The notes under the pieces are model-generated. The model saw nothing but the letters and a program-made list of their open reading frames with translations, was not told where the DNA came from and ran no database searches. From Hymenobacter cellulosivorans (lineage in GTDB: Bacteria; Bacteroidota; Bacteroidia; Cytophagales; Hymenobacteraceae): 64,000 bases of DNA. The stretch is taken from contig NZ_CP095049.1 in assembly GCF_022919135.1 (NCBI RefSeq), positions 4,530,501-4,594,500 on the forward strand. The letters run 5' to 3'. Below, piece after piece: positions 47,570-55,163 of this stretch (the stretch's first letter is position 1; each line of letters begins with the position of its first letter). The position numbers and the translations under genes were made by a program.

Positions 47570-47616
47570 TGGCATGGTGGTCTGCCCACTCCCCTATATT
47601 TCCCTTTTATCTCTTG

Positions 47617-48168
47617 ATGAAAAAGCTTTTCCTCCTCGTTGCCCTGCTTTCTTCCTTTGCCGCCTCCGCCCAAATGGTGACCCCGGAGCGCAAGCGCTAT
47701 ATGCGTCCTAAGAAGGACGAAGAATGTGCCTTGGTGCAGAACGTGACGAAAAATACCGACGAGGATTCCCAAAAAGATGCCTCCATGACGCGCGTGGCTT
47801 ACCGGCCCTACGCCGAGCTGGTCACGGCCCTCAATGCCATGCGTGAAATGAACCGCTGGGCCGACAGCACCTACCAGCGCCGCTTCAAAAACCTGCCCCT
47901 GGGCGGGGAGCTGCAGGTGACCATGTACCGCCGCGGCGCCCAGAACGCCGACCCCTCGGCCCTGGCCCTGAAAGCTACCACCAAAGACGGCAAGGAAGTG
48001 CTGGCCCAGACCCTCACGGCCGGCACCGGCCGCTTCTGGAACCAGGACCAGTACAAGAGCGAGCGGGTTATTCCATTTGTAAAAATGGAGACGCCTCAGC
48101 CCTTAACCCTGGTTATTTCCGATGCCAAGCTAAAGCAGGACTTCGAATACATCATCAACGTTCAGTAA
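47617..48168 (+). CDS. Secreted protein of unknown function
   Basis: A 183-residue protein from ATG 47617 with a clear signal peptide (MKKLFLLVALLSSFAASAQ). The mature part starts MVTPERKRYMRPKKDEE and has a beta-rich second half (GELQVTMYRRGAQN, then PLTLVISDAKLKQDFEYIINV). One Cys (ECALV) is present. No known family. It is a single gene between a candidate promoter and a bidirectional terminator. Confidence 0.75.
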   Translation: MKKLFLLVALLSSFAASAQMVTPERKRYMRPKKDEECALVQNVTKNTDEDSQKDASMTRVAYRPYAELVTALNAMREMNRWADSTYQRRFKNLPLGGELQVTMYRRGAQNADPSALALKATTKDGKEVLAQTLTAGTGRFWNQDQYKSERVIPFVKMETPQPLTLVISDAKLKQDFEYIINVQ

Positions 48169-48185
48169 CTACCTGAACGTCGTTA

Positions 48186-48227
48186 AACATAAGGCCGAGT
48201 GAGGTTTACCCCACTCGGCCTTATGTT
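48186..48227. terminator. Bidirectional intrinsic terminator
   Basis: A perfect 16-bp stem (48186-48201 and 48212-48227) between the convergent secreted-protein and NUDIX genes. Confidence 0.75.
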
Positions 48228-48280
48228 GTCCGGCTTTTATAAATAGTAAAAACCGGCTTTCTCCAGCTTACCCAAAAGGC

Positions 48281-48793
48281 TTACCGGAGCTGCGCCCACT
48301 GCACGGCAATCAGGGTTTTGGCGTCCTCCCAGGGTTCGGCCACGAGCTCGTCGTAGCTCAGGTAAACGACGTCGATATTCTCGTTTTCGTCGGCTACGCC
48401 CCCACCCGCGCCAGTCTGCCGGCTCACTTCGGCGTAGTAAAGCCAGAGCTGCTCGGCGCTGCCACCGGGCGAAGAGTAGAAGTTGCGGATAAAGGTTATC
48501 TGGTCGACTTCGTAGCCAAGCTCTTCCTGAATTTCGCGCCGCATGGCGTCTTCTGGGTTCTCACCTGCCTTATCGAGCATGCCGGCCGGAATCTCCAGCA
48601 CCTCTGCTTCGGCCCCGACGCGAAACTGTCGGACAAAGATGTAACGCTGCTTTTGGGTGTCGAAAACCAGGGCTCCGACGGCTTGCCCAGGCTCAAAACG
48701 CTCCCGCTTGAGCTGCTGGTCGCCGTCCTGCACCAGCAATTGCGTAAGTTTGTAGAATCCGTCGTGAAGGATTTTGCGGTCGGTGATGTTCAT
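48281..48793 (-). CDS. NUDIX hydrolase, ADP-ribose pyrophosphatase type
   Basis: A 170-residue NUDIX enzyme. The NUDIX box GMLDKAGENPEDAMRREIQE plus ELG matches GX5EX7REUXEEXGU with the catalytic REIQEE (about 86-91). FVRQFRVGAE and the YSSPGGSAEQLWLYYAEV block are typical of the NudF/NudK group (ADP-ribose or GDP-mannose pyrophosphatases). It hydrolyses nucleotide sugars to NMP and sugar phosphate. It is a single gene, divergent from the DEAD-box helicase. Confidence 0.88.
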   Translation of the reverse strand: MNITDRKILHDGFYKLTQLLVQDGDQQLKRERFEPGQAVGALVFDTQKQRYIFVRQFRVGAEAEVLEIPAGMLDKAGENPEDAMRREIQEELGYEVDQITFIRNFYSSPGGSAEQLWLYYAEVSRQTGAGGGVADENENIDVVYLSYDELVAEPWEDAKTLIAVQWAQLR

Positions 48794-48930
48794 AAATAAG
48801 TAAGGTTAGTGACTTTTCACTGGCCGGCGCGTACAACCGCCGGTGTGCTGCCTGGCTTATACGCTGGGCGCGGCCCAGGGCTTCGGCCGGGCCAAAGGTT
48901 TCTTTTTCCGCCAAATTAATCCGCTTACCC

Positions 48931-48993
48931 GCAGCCTGCTTTTTAGAAAAAAGGCTGCACCGGCCGTTTCAAGTAGTGCCGCGGCCTTTTTTC
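48931..48993 (+). promoter_or_regulatory. Attenuator-like hairpins before the DEAD-box helicase
   Basis: A terminator hairpin has arms GAAAAAAGGCTGC (48946-48958) and GCGGCCTTTTTTC (48981-48993), 13 bp with one G-U pair and a T-rich tail, 18 nt before ATG 49012. An upstream segment GCAGCCT (48931-48937) is complementary to AGGCTGC (48952-48958), the left arm of the terminator, so the two structures exclude each other. This is the layout of a transcription attenuator. Confidence 0.5.
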
Positions 48994-49011
48994 TTTTCCA
49001 TTTCCTTTCTG

Positions 49012-50466
49012 ATGACGTTCGACGAACTCAATCTAATTCCGCCTATCCTGCGTGCCTTGCACGAGGAAGGCTACACCACCCCCACGCCCATTCAGCAGCA
49101 AGCCATTCCGCACGTGCTCGACGGGCGCGACCTGCTGGGCGTGGCCCAAACCGGCACCGGCAAAACCGCGGCCTTTACCGTTCCCATTCTGCAGATTCTG
49201 AGCCAGACGGCCAAGCTGCAAAACCAGTCGCACTCCCGCATCCGCTGCATGGTCCTGACTCCTACCCGGGAGCTGGCCATCCAGATCGGGGAAAGCTTTG
49301 CCGCCTACGGCCGCCACTTACCCTTGCGCCACACCGTTATTTTCGGCGGCGTGGGCCAGTTGCCCCAAACCAATGCCCTCAAGCGCGGCGTGGAAGTGCT
49401 CATTGCCACGCCCGGCCGCCTGCTCGACCTGATGAACCAGGGCTTCGTGGATCTGCGCCACATCGAGGTATTTGTGCTTGATGAGGCCGACCGCATGCTC
49501 GACATGGGCTTTATCAACGACATCAAGCGGATTCTGCCCAAGCTGCCGACTTCCCGCCAGACGCTGTTTTTCTCGGCTACCATGCCCGGGGCCATCCAGG
49601 AGCTGGCCGGCTCCATTCTGAAGCCGAACCCGGTAAAAGTGGCCGTGACGCCCGTTTCGAGCACCGCCGACACGATTACCCAGTCGGTGTACATGGTGCC
49701 TAAAAACGACAAACCCGAGCTGCTGGAGCACATCCTCAAGGATAAGAACATTAAGCGCGTGCTCGTCTTTACCCGCACCAAGCACGGAGCCGATAAAGTC
49801 GTGAAAACGCTGGCCAAGGCCAACATTCCGGCCGAAGCTATTCACGGCAACAAGTCCCAGAACCACCGGCAGCGGGCCTTGTCGAACTTCAAAGCCGGCA
49901 GTACCCGCGTGCTGGTTGCCACCGACATTGCCGCCCGCGGCATTGACGTGGACGAACTGACGCACGTGATTAACTACGAAATCCCGAACGAGCCCGAAAC
50001 CTACGTGCACCGCATTGGCCGCACCGGCCGGGCTGGTGCTGATGGCGTGGCCTTGTCCTTCTGCGACGAGGAAGAGCGGGCTTACTTGCAGGACATCCAG
50101 AAGCTGATTCGCCGTCAAATTCCGGTAGTTTCCGACCATCCGTTCTTCAGCGTGTTCGTGGTGCCCGTGCCGCTCACTGGCGGCCCGGCCATTCAGCGTC
50201 CCAAGGGCCCGGCGGGGCGGGCTCCCCGGCCCGGCCGTGGTGGTGAGGCCCGCCCGCCCCGCGCGGCGGGCTCTGGCCAGGCTTCGGGTCGCTCCGGCGG
50301 CGGCACTTCCTCCGGCCGGGGCGAGTCGCGGCCGGCTGCTTCGGGCGGGGGCCGCTCTTCTTCGGCTAATGCCAACCGCCCCGCCGGTGAGCGGACTCCC
50401 GGTAGCGGCAGTGGTGGGGGGCAGCGGCGGCGTTTCCGCGGCGGCAATGGCGGCGGAAGCCGGTAA
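49012..50466 (+). CDS. DEAD-box RNA helicase (RhlE-like)
   Basis: A 484-residue ATP-dependent RNA helicase from ATG 49012 ([20 protein letters not shown]). Motifs in order: Q motif [18 protein letters not shown] (motif I), PTREL (Ia), ATPGRLLDL (Ib), DEAD (II), SAT (III), ARGIDVDEL (V) and [10 protein letters not shown] (VI). The tail from about 390 is rich in Arg, Gly, Ser and Pro and should bind RNA non-specifically, as in RhlE. It likely acts in ribosome assembly or cold adaptation. A long leader with terminator-like hairpins precedes it. Confidence 0.93.
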   Translation: MTFDELNLIPPILRALHEEGYTTPTPIQQQAIPHVLDGRDLLGVAQTGTGKTAAFTVPILQILSQTAKLQNQSHSRIRCMVLTPTRELAIQIGESFAAYGRHLPLRHTVIFGGVGQLPQTNALKRGVEVLIATPGRLLDLMNQGFVDLRHIEVFVLDEADRMLDMGFINDIKRILPKLPTSRQTLFFSATMPGAIQELAGSILKPNPVKVAVTPVSSTADTITQSVYMVPKNDKPELLEHILKDKNIKRVLVFTRTKHGADKVVKTLAKANIPAEAIHGNKSQNHRQRALSNFKAGSTRVLVATDIAARGIDVDELTHVINYEIPNEPETYVHRIGRTGRAGADGVALSFCDEEERAYLQDIQKLIRRQIPVVSDHPFFSVFVVPVPLTGGPAIQRPKGPAGRAPRPGRGGEARPPRAAGSGQASGRSGGGTSSGRGESRPAASGGGRSSSANANRPAGERTPGSGSGGGQRRRFRGGNGGGSR

Positions 50467-50494
50467 CGGTAGCTGACACACTTTTGCTTTCTCC

Positions 50495-50532
50495 AAAAAG
50501 AGCGTCCGAACCCTAGTTTGGACGCTCTTTTT
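50495..50532 (+). terminator. Intrinsic terminator
   Basis: A 17-bp stem with one G-U pair (50495-50511 and 50516-50532), 4-nt loop and T run. It ends the helicase gene. Confidence 0.85.
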
Positions 50533-50711
50533 ATGCCTGTTTCGTTTAGAGAATAAGCTAAGAGTACTGCGTATCAGCGCAGAATTATCAATCGAACCAA
50601 AGTTGGTTTCGACGGATACTGCCGGCGGTTGAAACAAAAAAAGCTGTTTCCAGCTTATTAACGCAGCCGTTTGATCTTGTTTTTCCTTCTTTCTTTATTC
50701 CCGTAATTAGT

Positions 50712-51200
50712 ATGGCCCTCAGCACATTTCCTGTCATTCAGGCCCTGCGCGACACTGCCCAGCGCCTTGCCACGCAAGCGCCCTACCAGTGGGGCCACAT
50801 GGGCAGTTGCAACTGCGGCCACTTGGCCCAGACCGTTACCCACCTGACCAAAGCCGAAATCCACGCCCGCGCCATGCAGCGCTACGGCGACTGGGAGCGG
50901 CAGCTACTCGACTATTGTCCCACCAGTGGCCTGCCCATCGACCAGACCATTGATGAAATGCTGGCTCTGGGCTTTACCCGCTCCGATCTAACTCATCTGG
51001 AGCGCCTTTCCGACCCTACCATCCGGGCGGCTATGCCTTTCGAGCGCCGCAACGCGCTACGCCACAACTACCGCGACGACGTGGTGTACTATATGCAAAC
51101 CTGGGCGCAGCTCCTGGAAACTCAGCTGCTGGGCACTATCCAGCTACCCACGGAGTTGGTTGGGGCTCTGGCTCCGCTGCCCGCCCCGGTCGCCAGCTAA
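50712..51200 (+). CDS. Conserved protein of unknown function
   Basis: A 162-residue cytoplasmic protein without signal peptide. It has a Cys/His-rich segment, HMGSCNCGHLAQTVTHL (about 29-45), that could bind a metal, and an otherwise helical makeup. I believe similar proteins occur across Bacteroidota, but I cannot name the family. It is followed by a terminator and is a single-gene unit. Confidence 0.7.
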   Translation: MALSTFPVIQALRDTAQRLATQAPYQWGHMGSCNCGHLAQTVTHLTKAEIHARAMQRYGDWERQLLDYCPTSGLPIDQTIDEMLALGFTRSDLTHLERLSDPTIRAAMPFERRNALRHNYRDDVVYYMQTWAQLLETQLLGTIQLPTELVGALAPLPAPVAS

Positions 51201-51235
51201 TAGAGCAGACAGGCCGCTACACAACCCGAAATGCC

Positions 51236-51268
51236 AAAGCCCCGCCGACTGTCGTCGAGCGGGGCTTT
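51236..51268 (+). terminator. Intrinsic terminator
   Basis: A perfect 10-bp stem AAAGCCCCGC and GCGGGGCTTT (51236-51245 and 51259-51268), 13-nt loop, T-rich on the right. Confidence 0.75.
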
Positions 51269-51309
51269 TATTTTTGGCGGGCACTTTAGCGGTACCCCCT
51301 AAGCAGATA

Positions 51310-51480
51310 TTACTGGGTTACGTTGCTGCGCTGCGCTTCCCGGTACATTTCGGCCCGGTGGTTACGCTTATAAGCAGCATCAGCGTTGGGGTCCTTCTCA
51401 GGGTCAGGAGCTTGCTCGCAGGAGGCGAGGAACAACGAGCCGCAAGCGGCAATCAGGAAGAGCAGACGGGACTTTTTCAT
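51310..51480 (-). CDS. 56-residue lipoprotein
   Basis: A short frame from ATG 51480 to TAA 51310. The N-terminus MKKSRLLFLIAACGSLFLAS then Cys21 forms a full lipoprotein signal (lipobox LASC). The mature peptide of 36 residues is charged (EQAPDPEKDPNADAAYKRN and on) and has no domain. The classic signal and the A-rich codon start support a real gene. Small lipoproteins like this are often outer-membrane or periplasmic spacers or toxin-like peptides; no role is assigned. Confidence 0.7.
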   Translation of the reverse strand: MKKSRLLFLIAACGSLFLASCEQAPDPEKDPNADAAYKRNHRAEMYREAQRSNVTQ

Positions 51481-52189
51481 GGCCCAAAGGTAAGCACCGT
51501 CTCTAAAACAGCCAAGTATTCCGACGCATCTCTACCTGCCCAGCGAGTAGCAGCTACGCTTTTGCTAGGGCAAAGAAATGTAACGCGGCTAGCCCTGCTG
51601 CAATATCCCGTGTCCCACTCTCCACCTTTGTTACATTTGACAACTGGCGTATTTACTTAATTCTCTACGCAGGACTCCACTTCAATTCATTTCTCTGCCC
51701 CAAATTCAGCTTCTAGGCCTCAGTAATAAAACAGAACTACCTCGCTAAATCCGTTAGCGCCGGAACCGTCGCCTGATATTGCCTTTTTCCACGGCTACCA
51801 CTTGTCAAACCTCTTAGCAAGCAGCAAGCTGTATTGCCGAATACCTCATTTTCTTAACCATCTTTATTAAATTAGACTAATCTTCTAAAAACGAGTCTAA
51901 GCCAAATACCATATTCGGGTTAACTTCTACTTTATTTTTGTCTCATATATTCTCTGAAATACAGAATGTTAACACACAAATATCTCCTTCGCTATACATA
52001 CACGCACAAACTCTCCCGCACTATACTTATCCGGAGCACAACAATAGGCTAACACACTACCAAAATGCCGGAGAGGATGACGAGAATAGCGGAAAAACAG
52101 GGGAGCCTTTTTACACTCTGCCAAATTGTACTACCTACTCAGTGCGCCCACAATCAAGCTGTTTAGCGCTACCCAATAGTCAATAAGCG
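51481..52189. other. AT-rich intergenic region
   Basis: About 700 bp of clearly lower GC than the surroundings. It contains -7-like boxes TACATTTG (51632-51639) and TATTTTTG (51931-51938), a perfect 7-bp dyad TTAGACT/AGTCTAA (51872-51878 and 51894-51900) and one 82-codon frame from TTG 51938 that has no family resemblance. No gene is called. It may be a decayed insertion or hold an unrecognised small RNA. Confidence 0.5.
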
Positions 52190-52786
52190 TTACTCCGGCT
52201 GGTAGTCGGCAAAGGTGCCGTCGTGGTAGAAGATGACGATACGCCTAATCTTCTTACCTGGCTCTGCCAAAGCCAACAGGGAAGCTGCTGAAGGTGCCAT
52301 CAGCTCGTTTTCGTTGGTCGGTTTAGTAGCAGTTGATATTGGCGGTGCCACGGGGGCAACAGGCGCTGGGGCAACCAGAGCTTCAGCCACGGGCGTAGGT
52401 GGGGCAGGCTCCGCAACGGGTAGGCTTTTAGCTGCTGGTGGCGGCAAAGTAGCTTCAAGAGGGGCAACCGGTGGGATAGGCGTAGACCTTGCCCGTTTTA
52501 CGGCTGTTTCTGTAGCCTCTACAGCACGCTCGGGTTCCTTGATGGGGGTGAGCAGAACGGGGGGCTCGGGCTCACTAGAGGGCAGCATAGGGCCAGTACC
52601 ACTCAGTAGCCAGGCTAACGAAAGATCCGGGAAGGCCCCGATGATCTTCTGCACTACTTCCAAGCTAGGCTTGTTGCGTCCACTCAGAATATGGCTTACA
52701 ATAGGTCGAGCCACCCCGATAACATCCGCAAATTGAGTAGGGCTCAACTGCCGGGCTTGTAACAGGGCTCGAATACGCTCAACCAT
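52190..52786 (-). CDS. XRE-family helix-turn-helix protein with Pro/Ala linker
   Basis: A 198-residue protein. Residues about 1-60 form an XRE/Cro-type helix-turn-helix (LSPTQFADVIGVARPIVSHI, then LSGRNKPSLEVV). A long Pro/Ala/Glu-rich linker follows (about 70-170). The C-terminus KKIRRIVIFYHDGTFADYQPE looks like a conserved beta segment that I have seen at the end of related Bacteroidota regulators. The start ATG 52786 follows a region with repeated TTTACAAA-like sites and a perfect 10-bp dyad, so autoregulation is likely. No partner toxin gene is adjacent on the same strand. Confidence 0.83.
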   Translation of the reverse strand: MVERIRALLQARQLSPTQFADVIGVARPIVSHILSGRNKPSLEVVQKIIGAFPDLSLAWLLSGTGPMLPSSEPEPPVLLTPIKEPERAVEATETAVKRARSTPIPPVAPLEATLPPPAAKSLPVAEPAPPTPVAEALVAPAPVAPVAPPISTATKPTNENELMAPSAASLLALAEPGKKIRRIVIFYHDGTFADYQPE

Positions 52787-52800
52787 GAAAGTACAATCTA

Positions 52801-52954
52801 GATTTACAAATGTACGAAACTACCGATGGGCTGGAGAACAAGTTTTACAATAAAACAGATGTAAACAAACAACATAATGAGCGATTACTTTTGTATACAG
52901 TGTTATTATCCCTCCCATACAGTTTACAAAACTAAAACATTTGTAAACTATCAA
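52801..52954 (-). promoter_or_regulatory. XRE promoter region with repeated operator sites
   Basis: A perfect dyad AGTTTACAAA (52921-52930) and TTTGTAAACT (52940-52949) with a 9-nt spacer covers a minus-strand -7 box TAGTTTTG (52934-52927); TTG at 52954-52952 is a -33 candidate 17 nt away. Related half-sites are ATTTACAAAT (from 52802), the palindrome GTTTTACAATAAAAC (52842-52856) and TGTAAACAAAC (from 52860). A second minus-strand -7 box, TACATTTG (52814-52807), overlaps the first half-site. Confidence 0.6.
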
Positions 52955-53062
52955 TTTACTCTATCCAGAGAATGCATTGAGTTTGTATCAGTCCATACTT
53001 AGGGCGTATTAATTAATGGGCGCCGTACTTGCTGGGTTACTAGTAGCGAGGAGCTGAAACGA

Positions 53063-53099
53063 AAACAGGCTACCGGCAATTCTTGCCGGTAGCCTGTTT
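53063..53099. terminator. Bidirectional intrinsic terminator
   Basis: A perfect 17-bp stem (53063-53079 and 53083-53099) with a 3-nt loop. It ends the minus-strand L,D-transpeptidase gene. Confidence 0.85.
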
Positions 53100-53126
53100 G
53101 TAGCATAGTTATTTTCCTGGCCCTGC

Positions 53127-54890
53127 CTAGTCGAAATACTCCCGTGCCAAAGCTTTGTCGTGGTTATAAATGTCGTCGCGGAAGTGTAGGTTTCCAGCCT
53201 CGTCAACCCAGGCCGTGAAGTACACCAGGTACACGGGAAGTTTTTCCTTCAAAGAAACATACTTCTCCTTGCGGTTGGCAATGGTATCCTGAATGGTTTG
53301 CAAGTCCCAGCCCGGCTTGTCACGCAACAGGTACTCGGCTAGTTTCAGCGGCTCCGCTACTCGTACGCAACCGTGGCTGAAGCCCCGCTTGGTCTGGCTA
53401 AATAGCTCGTCGTGGGGCGTGTCGTGCAGGTAGATATCGTTCGAGTTAGGGAAGATGAACTTCACCTCACCCAGGTCGTTCTTGGGCCCAGGACGGCGCC
53501 GGACCGTGTACTTGAACGTCTCCTGCCGGATGCTCGACCAATCGATAGAGCCGGGGTCAACGGCTACTGCTTTTTTGCCATAGCCTTTTACCACTTCCAT
53601 ATCGAGCCGGTCCAGGTAGCTGGGGTTGTTGATCAGCTTCGGCTTTAACTCCTTCTCAATAATGCTCCACGGCACGTTCCAGTAGGGCGACAACACTACG
53701 TATTCCATCTTGTCGCTGAACACGGGCGTAGCGTTCAGGGTCTTGCCCACGATGACGCGCATATCGAAAACTTCCTTGTTATTTTCGATGACGTGCAGCT
53801 TGTAATCCGGAATATTGACCAGCAGGTAGCTGGGCTCAAACTTCTTCGGAATCCAGCGCCAGCGCTCCATATTCAGAATGATCTGATCGATACGAGCCGA
53901 GATAGGAATGTTCAGGGCTTTGAGCGTTTCGCCGCTCACGATGCCATCTGCTTTCAGGCCGTTGAATTCCTGAAACTGCTTCACCGCATTGACCAGTTCG
54001 CCAGTGTACTTCTCGGCGGGGGCCGCTGCGGGAGTTACGTTGCCCGTACTTTGCACCGGCGTTGCATTCGCCGCCGGAGTAGCCGGGGCCGCAGGTTCCG
54101 CCGCAGCGGTGCCACCCAGCAAGCGCTTACGCAACAGCGCTACCGCCGGCGATGCATCACCCGGCTTGATCTTGGTGGTAGCGGGCAAGGTAGGCCAGCC
54201 ACCATTGCGCTGCACCGTGCGGTAGTCGGCCAGGGCTTTCTTGAGCCGGTCGTATTCGGGGTGCAGGGGCTCAAACTCGTAGTATGGGTAGGTACTCTCG
54301 CGCTCCTTGAGGATAGTCATCAAAGCCTTGTGCAACTTTATCTTGTTGCGCTTGACCTTCCAATCAATGCTTTTTACCTCGCGCGGATTTACTGTTCCCC
54401 GATAAAAATCGGAAGCCCAGTTAAAGTAAGTACCTGATAACGCGACATCTATCTCCTTTTCCAAGGTATTGCGCTTGGTCGAGTCCGACTTAGACTTTTC
54501 AAACTCGGCGAAGAGCTTGTCGAAGTCCTTCACCTTGTAGTCGCGGGGGTCGAGGCCTTCGTCGGCAGCCTTATTGATAACGCTGAGCAGGGTTTTGGCC
54601 TGGGGTACCAGTTCGTGGTTGCGAAACCAACCGAGGCGGTAGTCCCGCTCCCGGTAAAACTTTTTGCCCCATTCCAGCTGATCTTTGAAGGCGGGTTCAG
54701 CCGTCATGTAGCGGATGACGAAGGTGCTGTCGAGCGTGGGCTGGGCTCCACCGGCGATGGTAGGGCCGCCGGTTACGGCGCTCTTAATTTTATCTTTCTG
54801 ATCCTGGCTGCATGCCGTGCACATCATGCTCAGGCTGATCAGCCAGAACAGGAGGACGGTAAGAAAAGCCGGATGATTTACTTGCTTCAT
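53127..54890 (-). CDS. L,D-transpeptidase (YcbB-like)
   Basis: A 587-residue YkuD-domain enzyme that forms 3-3 peptidoglycan cross-links or attaches proteins. The order is an N-terminal export signal (ending near CTAC, Cys27, possibly lipidated though position -3 is not Leu), a scaffold domain (about 60-230), a peptidoglycan-binding domain interrupted by an Ala/Pro-rich linker (about 255-325), and the catalytic domain with FSHGCVRVAEPL, nucleophile Cys508 and the upstream His in YLHDTPHDELF. This matches E. coli YcbB/LdtD. It is a single gene ending in a strong terminator. Confidence 0.92.
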   Translation of the reverse strand: MKQVNHPAFLTVLLFWLISLSMMCTACSQDQKDKIKSAVTGGPTIAGGAQPTLDSTFVIRYMTAEPAFKDQLEWGKKFYRERDYRLGWFRNHELVPQAKTLLSVINKAADEGLDPRDYKVKDFDKLFAEFEKSKSDSTKRNTLEKEIDVALSGTYFNWASDFYRGTVNPREVKSIDWKVKRNKIKLHKALMTILKERESTYPYYEFEPLHPEYDRLKKALADYRTVQRNGGWPTLPATTKIKPGDASPAVALLRKRLLGGTAAAEPAAPATPAANATPVQSTGNVTPAAAPAEKYTGELVNAVKQFQEFNGLKADGIVSGETLKALNIPISARIDQIILNMERWRWIPKKFEPSYLLVNIPDYKLHVIENNKEVFDMRVIVGKTLNATPVFSDKMEYVVLSPYWNVPWSIIEKELKPKLINNPSYLDRLDMEVVKGYGKKAVAVDPGSIDWSSIRQETFKYTVRRRPGPKNDLGEVKFIFPNSNDIYLHDTPHDELFSQTKRGFSHGCVRVAEPLKLAEYLLRDKPGWDLQTIQDTIANRKEKYVSLKEKLPVYLVYFTAWVDEAGNLHFRDDIYNHDKALAREYFD

Positions 54891-55044
54891 GTAGGTAGGT
54901 GTGGTGAGAGAGGCAGAGTCGGCTACCGCTGCTACAGGTCGATTAGAAAGCTGACCAACGTGCGGCGTAACCCTCTGCGCGTTTTACTGCTTTCCGAGCC
55001 CTGGGGTTGTCGGGGAAGCAGAACCGCACCACGCTGCAAGATAC

Positions 55045-55110
55045 TAGTTTTGCCGCTACTGGTTTGTGCAGCGGCCCCGCAAATTCCCCTCGGGGTTTAG
55101 GCTATATTTG
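55045..55110 (+). promoter_or_regulatory. Candidate -7 boxes for the M1 peptidase gene
   Basis: TAGTTTTG (55045-55052) and TATATTTG (55103-55110) both fit TAnnTTTG. The second lies 54 nt before ATG 55164. No -33 TTG is clear for either. Confidence 0.4.
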
Positions 55111-55163
55111 CCGCCTTTCCCGTACAGGACAGGTACTGTTCCGCTTCTTCGGCTTCTGACGAT

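Noticed and set aside
50641..50656. Minus-strand terminator between the helicase and the next gene
   Set aside because: AAGCTG/CAGCTT with a GAAA loop and T run would terminate minus-strand transcripts, but no minus-strand gene ends there.
51938..52186. 82-codon plus-strand frame in the AT-rich region
   Set aside because: It starts with TTG inside a -7-like box, has no recognised family, poor codon use for this genome and no terminator. It was not called.
52190..52786. Antitoxin of a toxin-antitoxin pair
   Set aside because: XRE antitoxins are usually short and next to a toxin; this protein has a long linker and no toxin-like neighbour on its strand.
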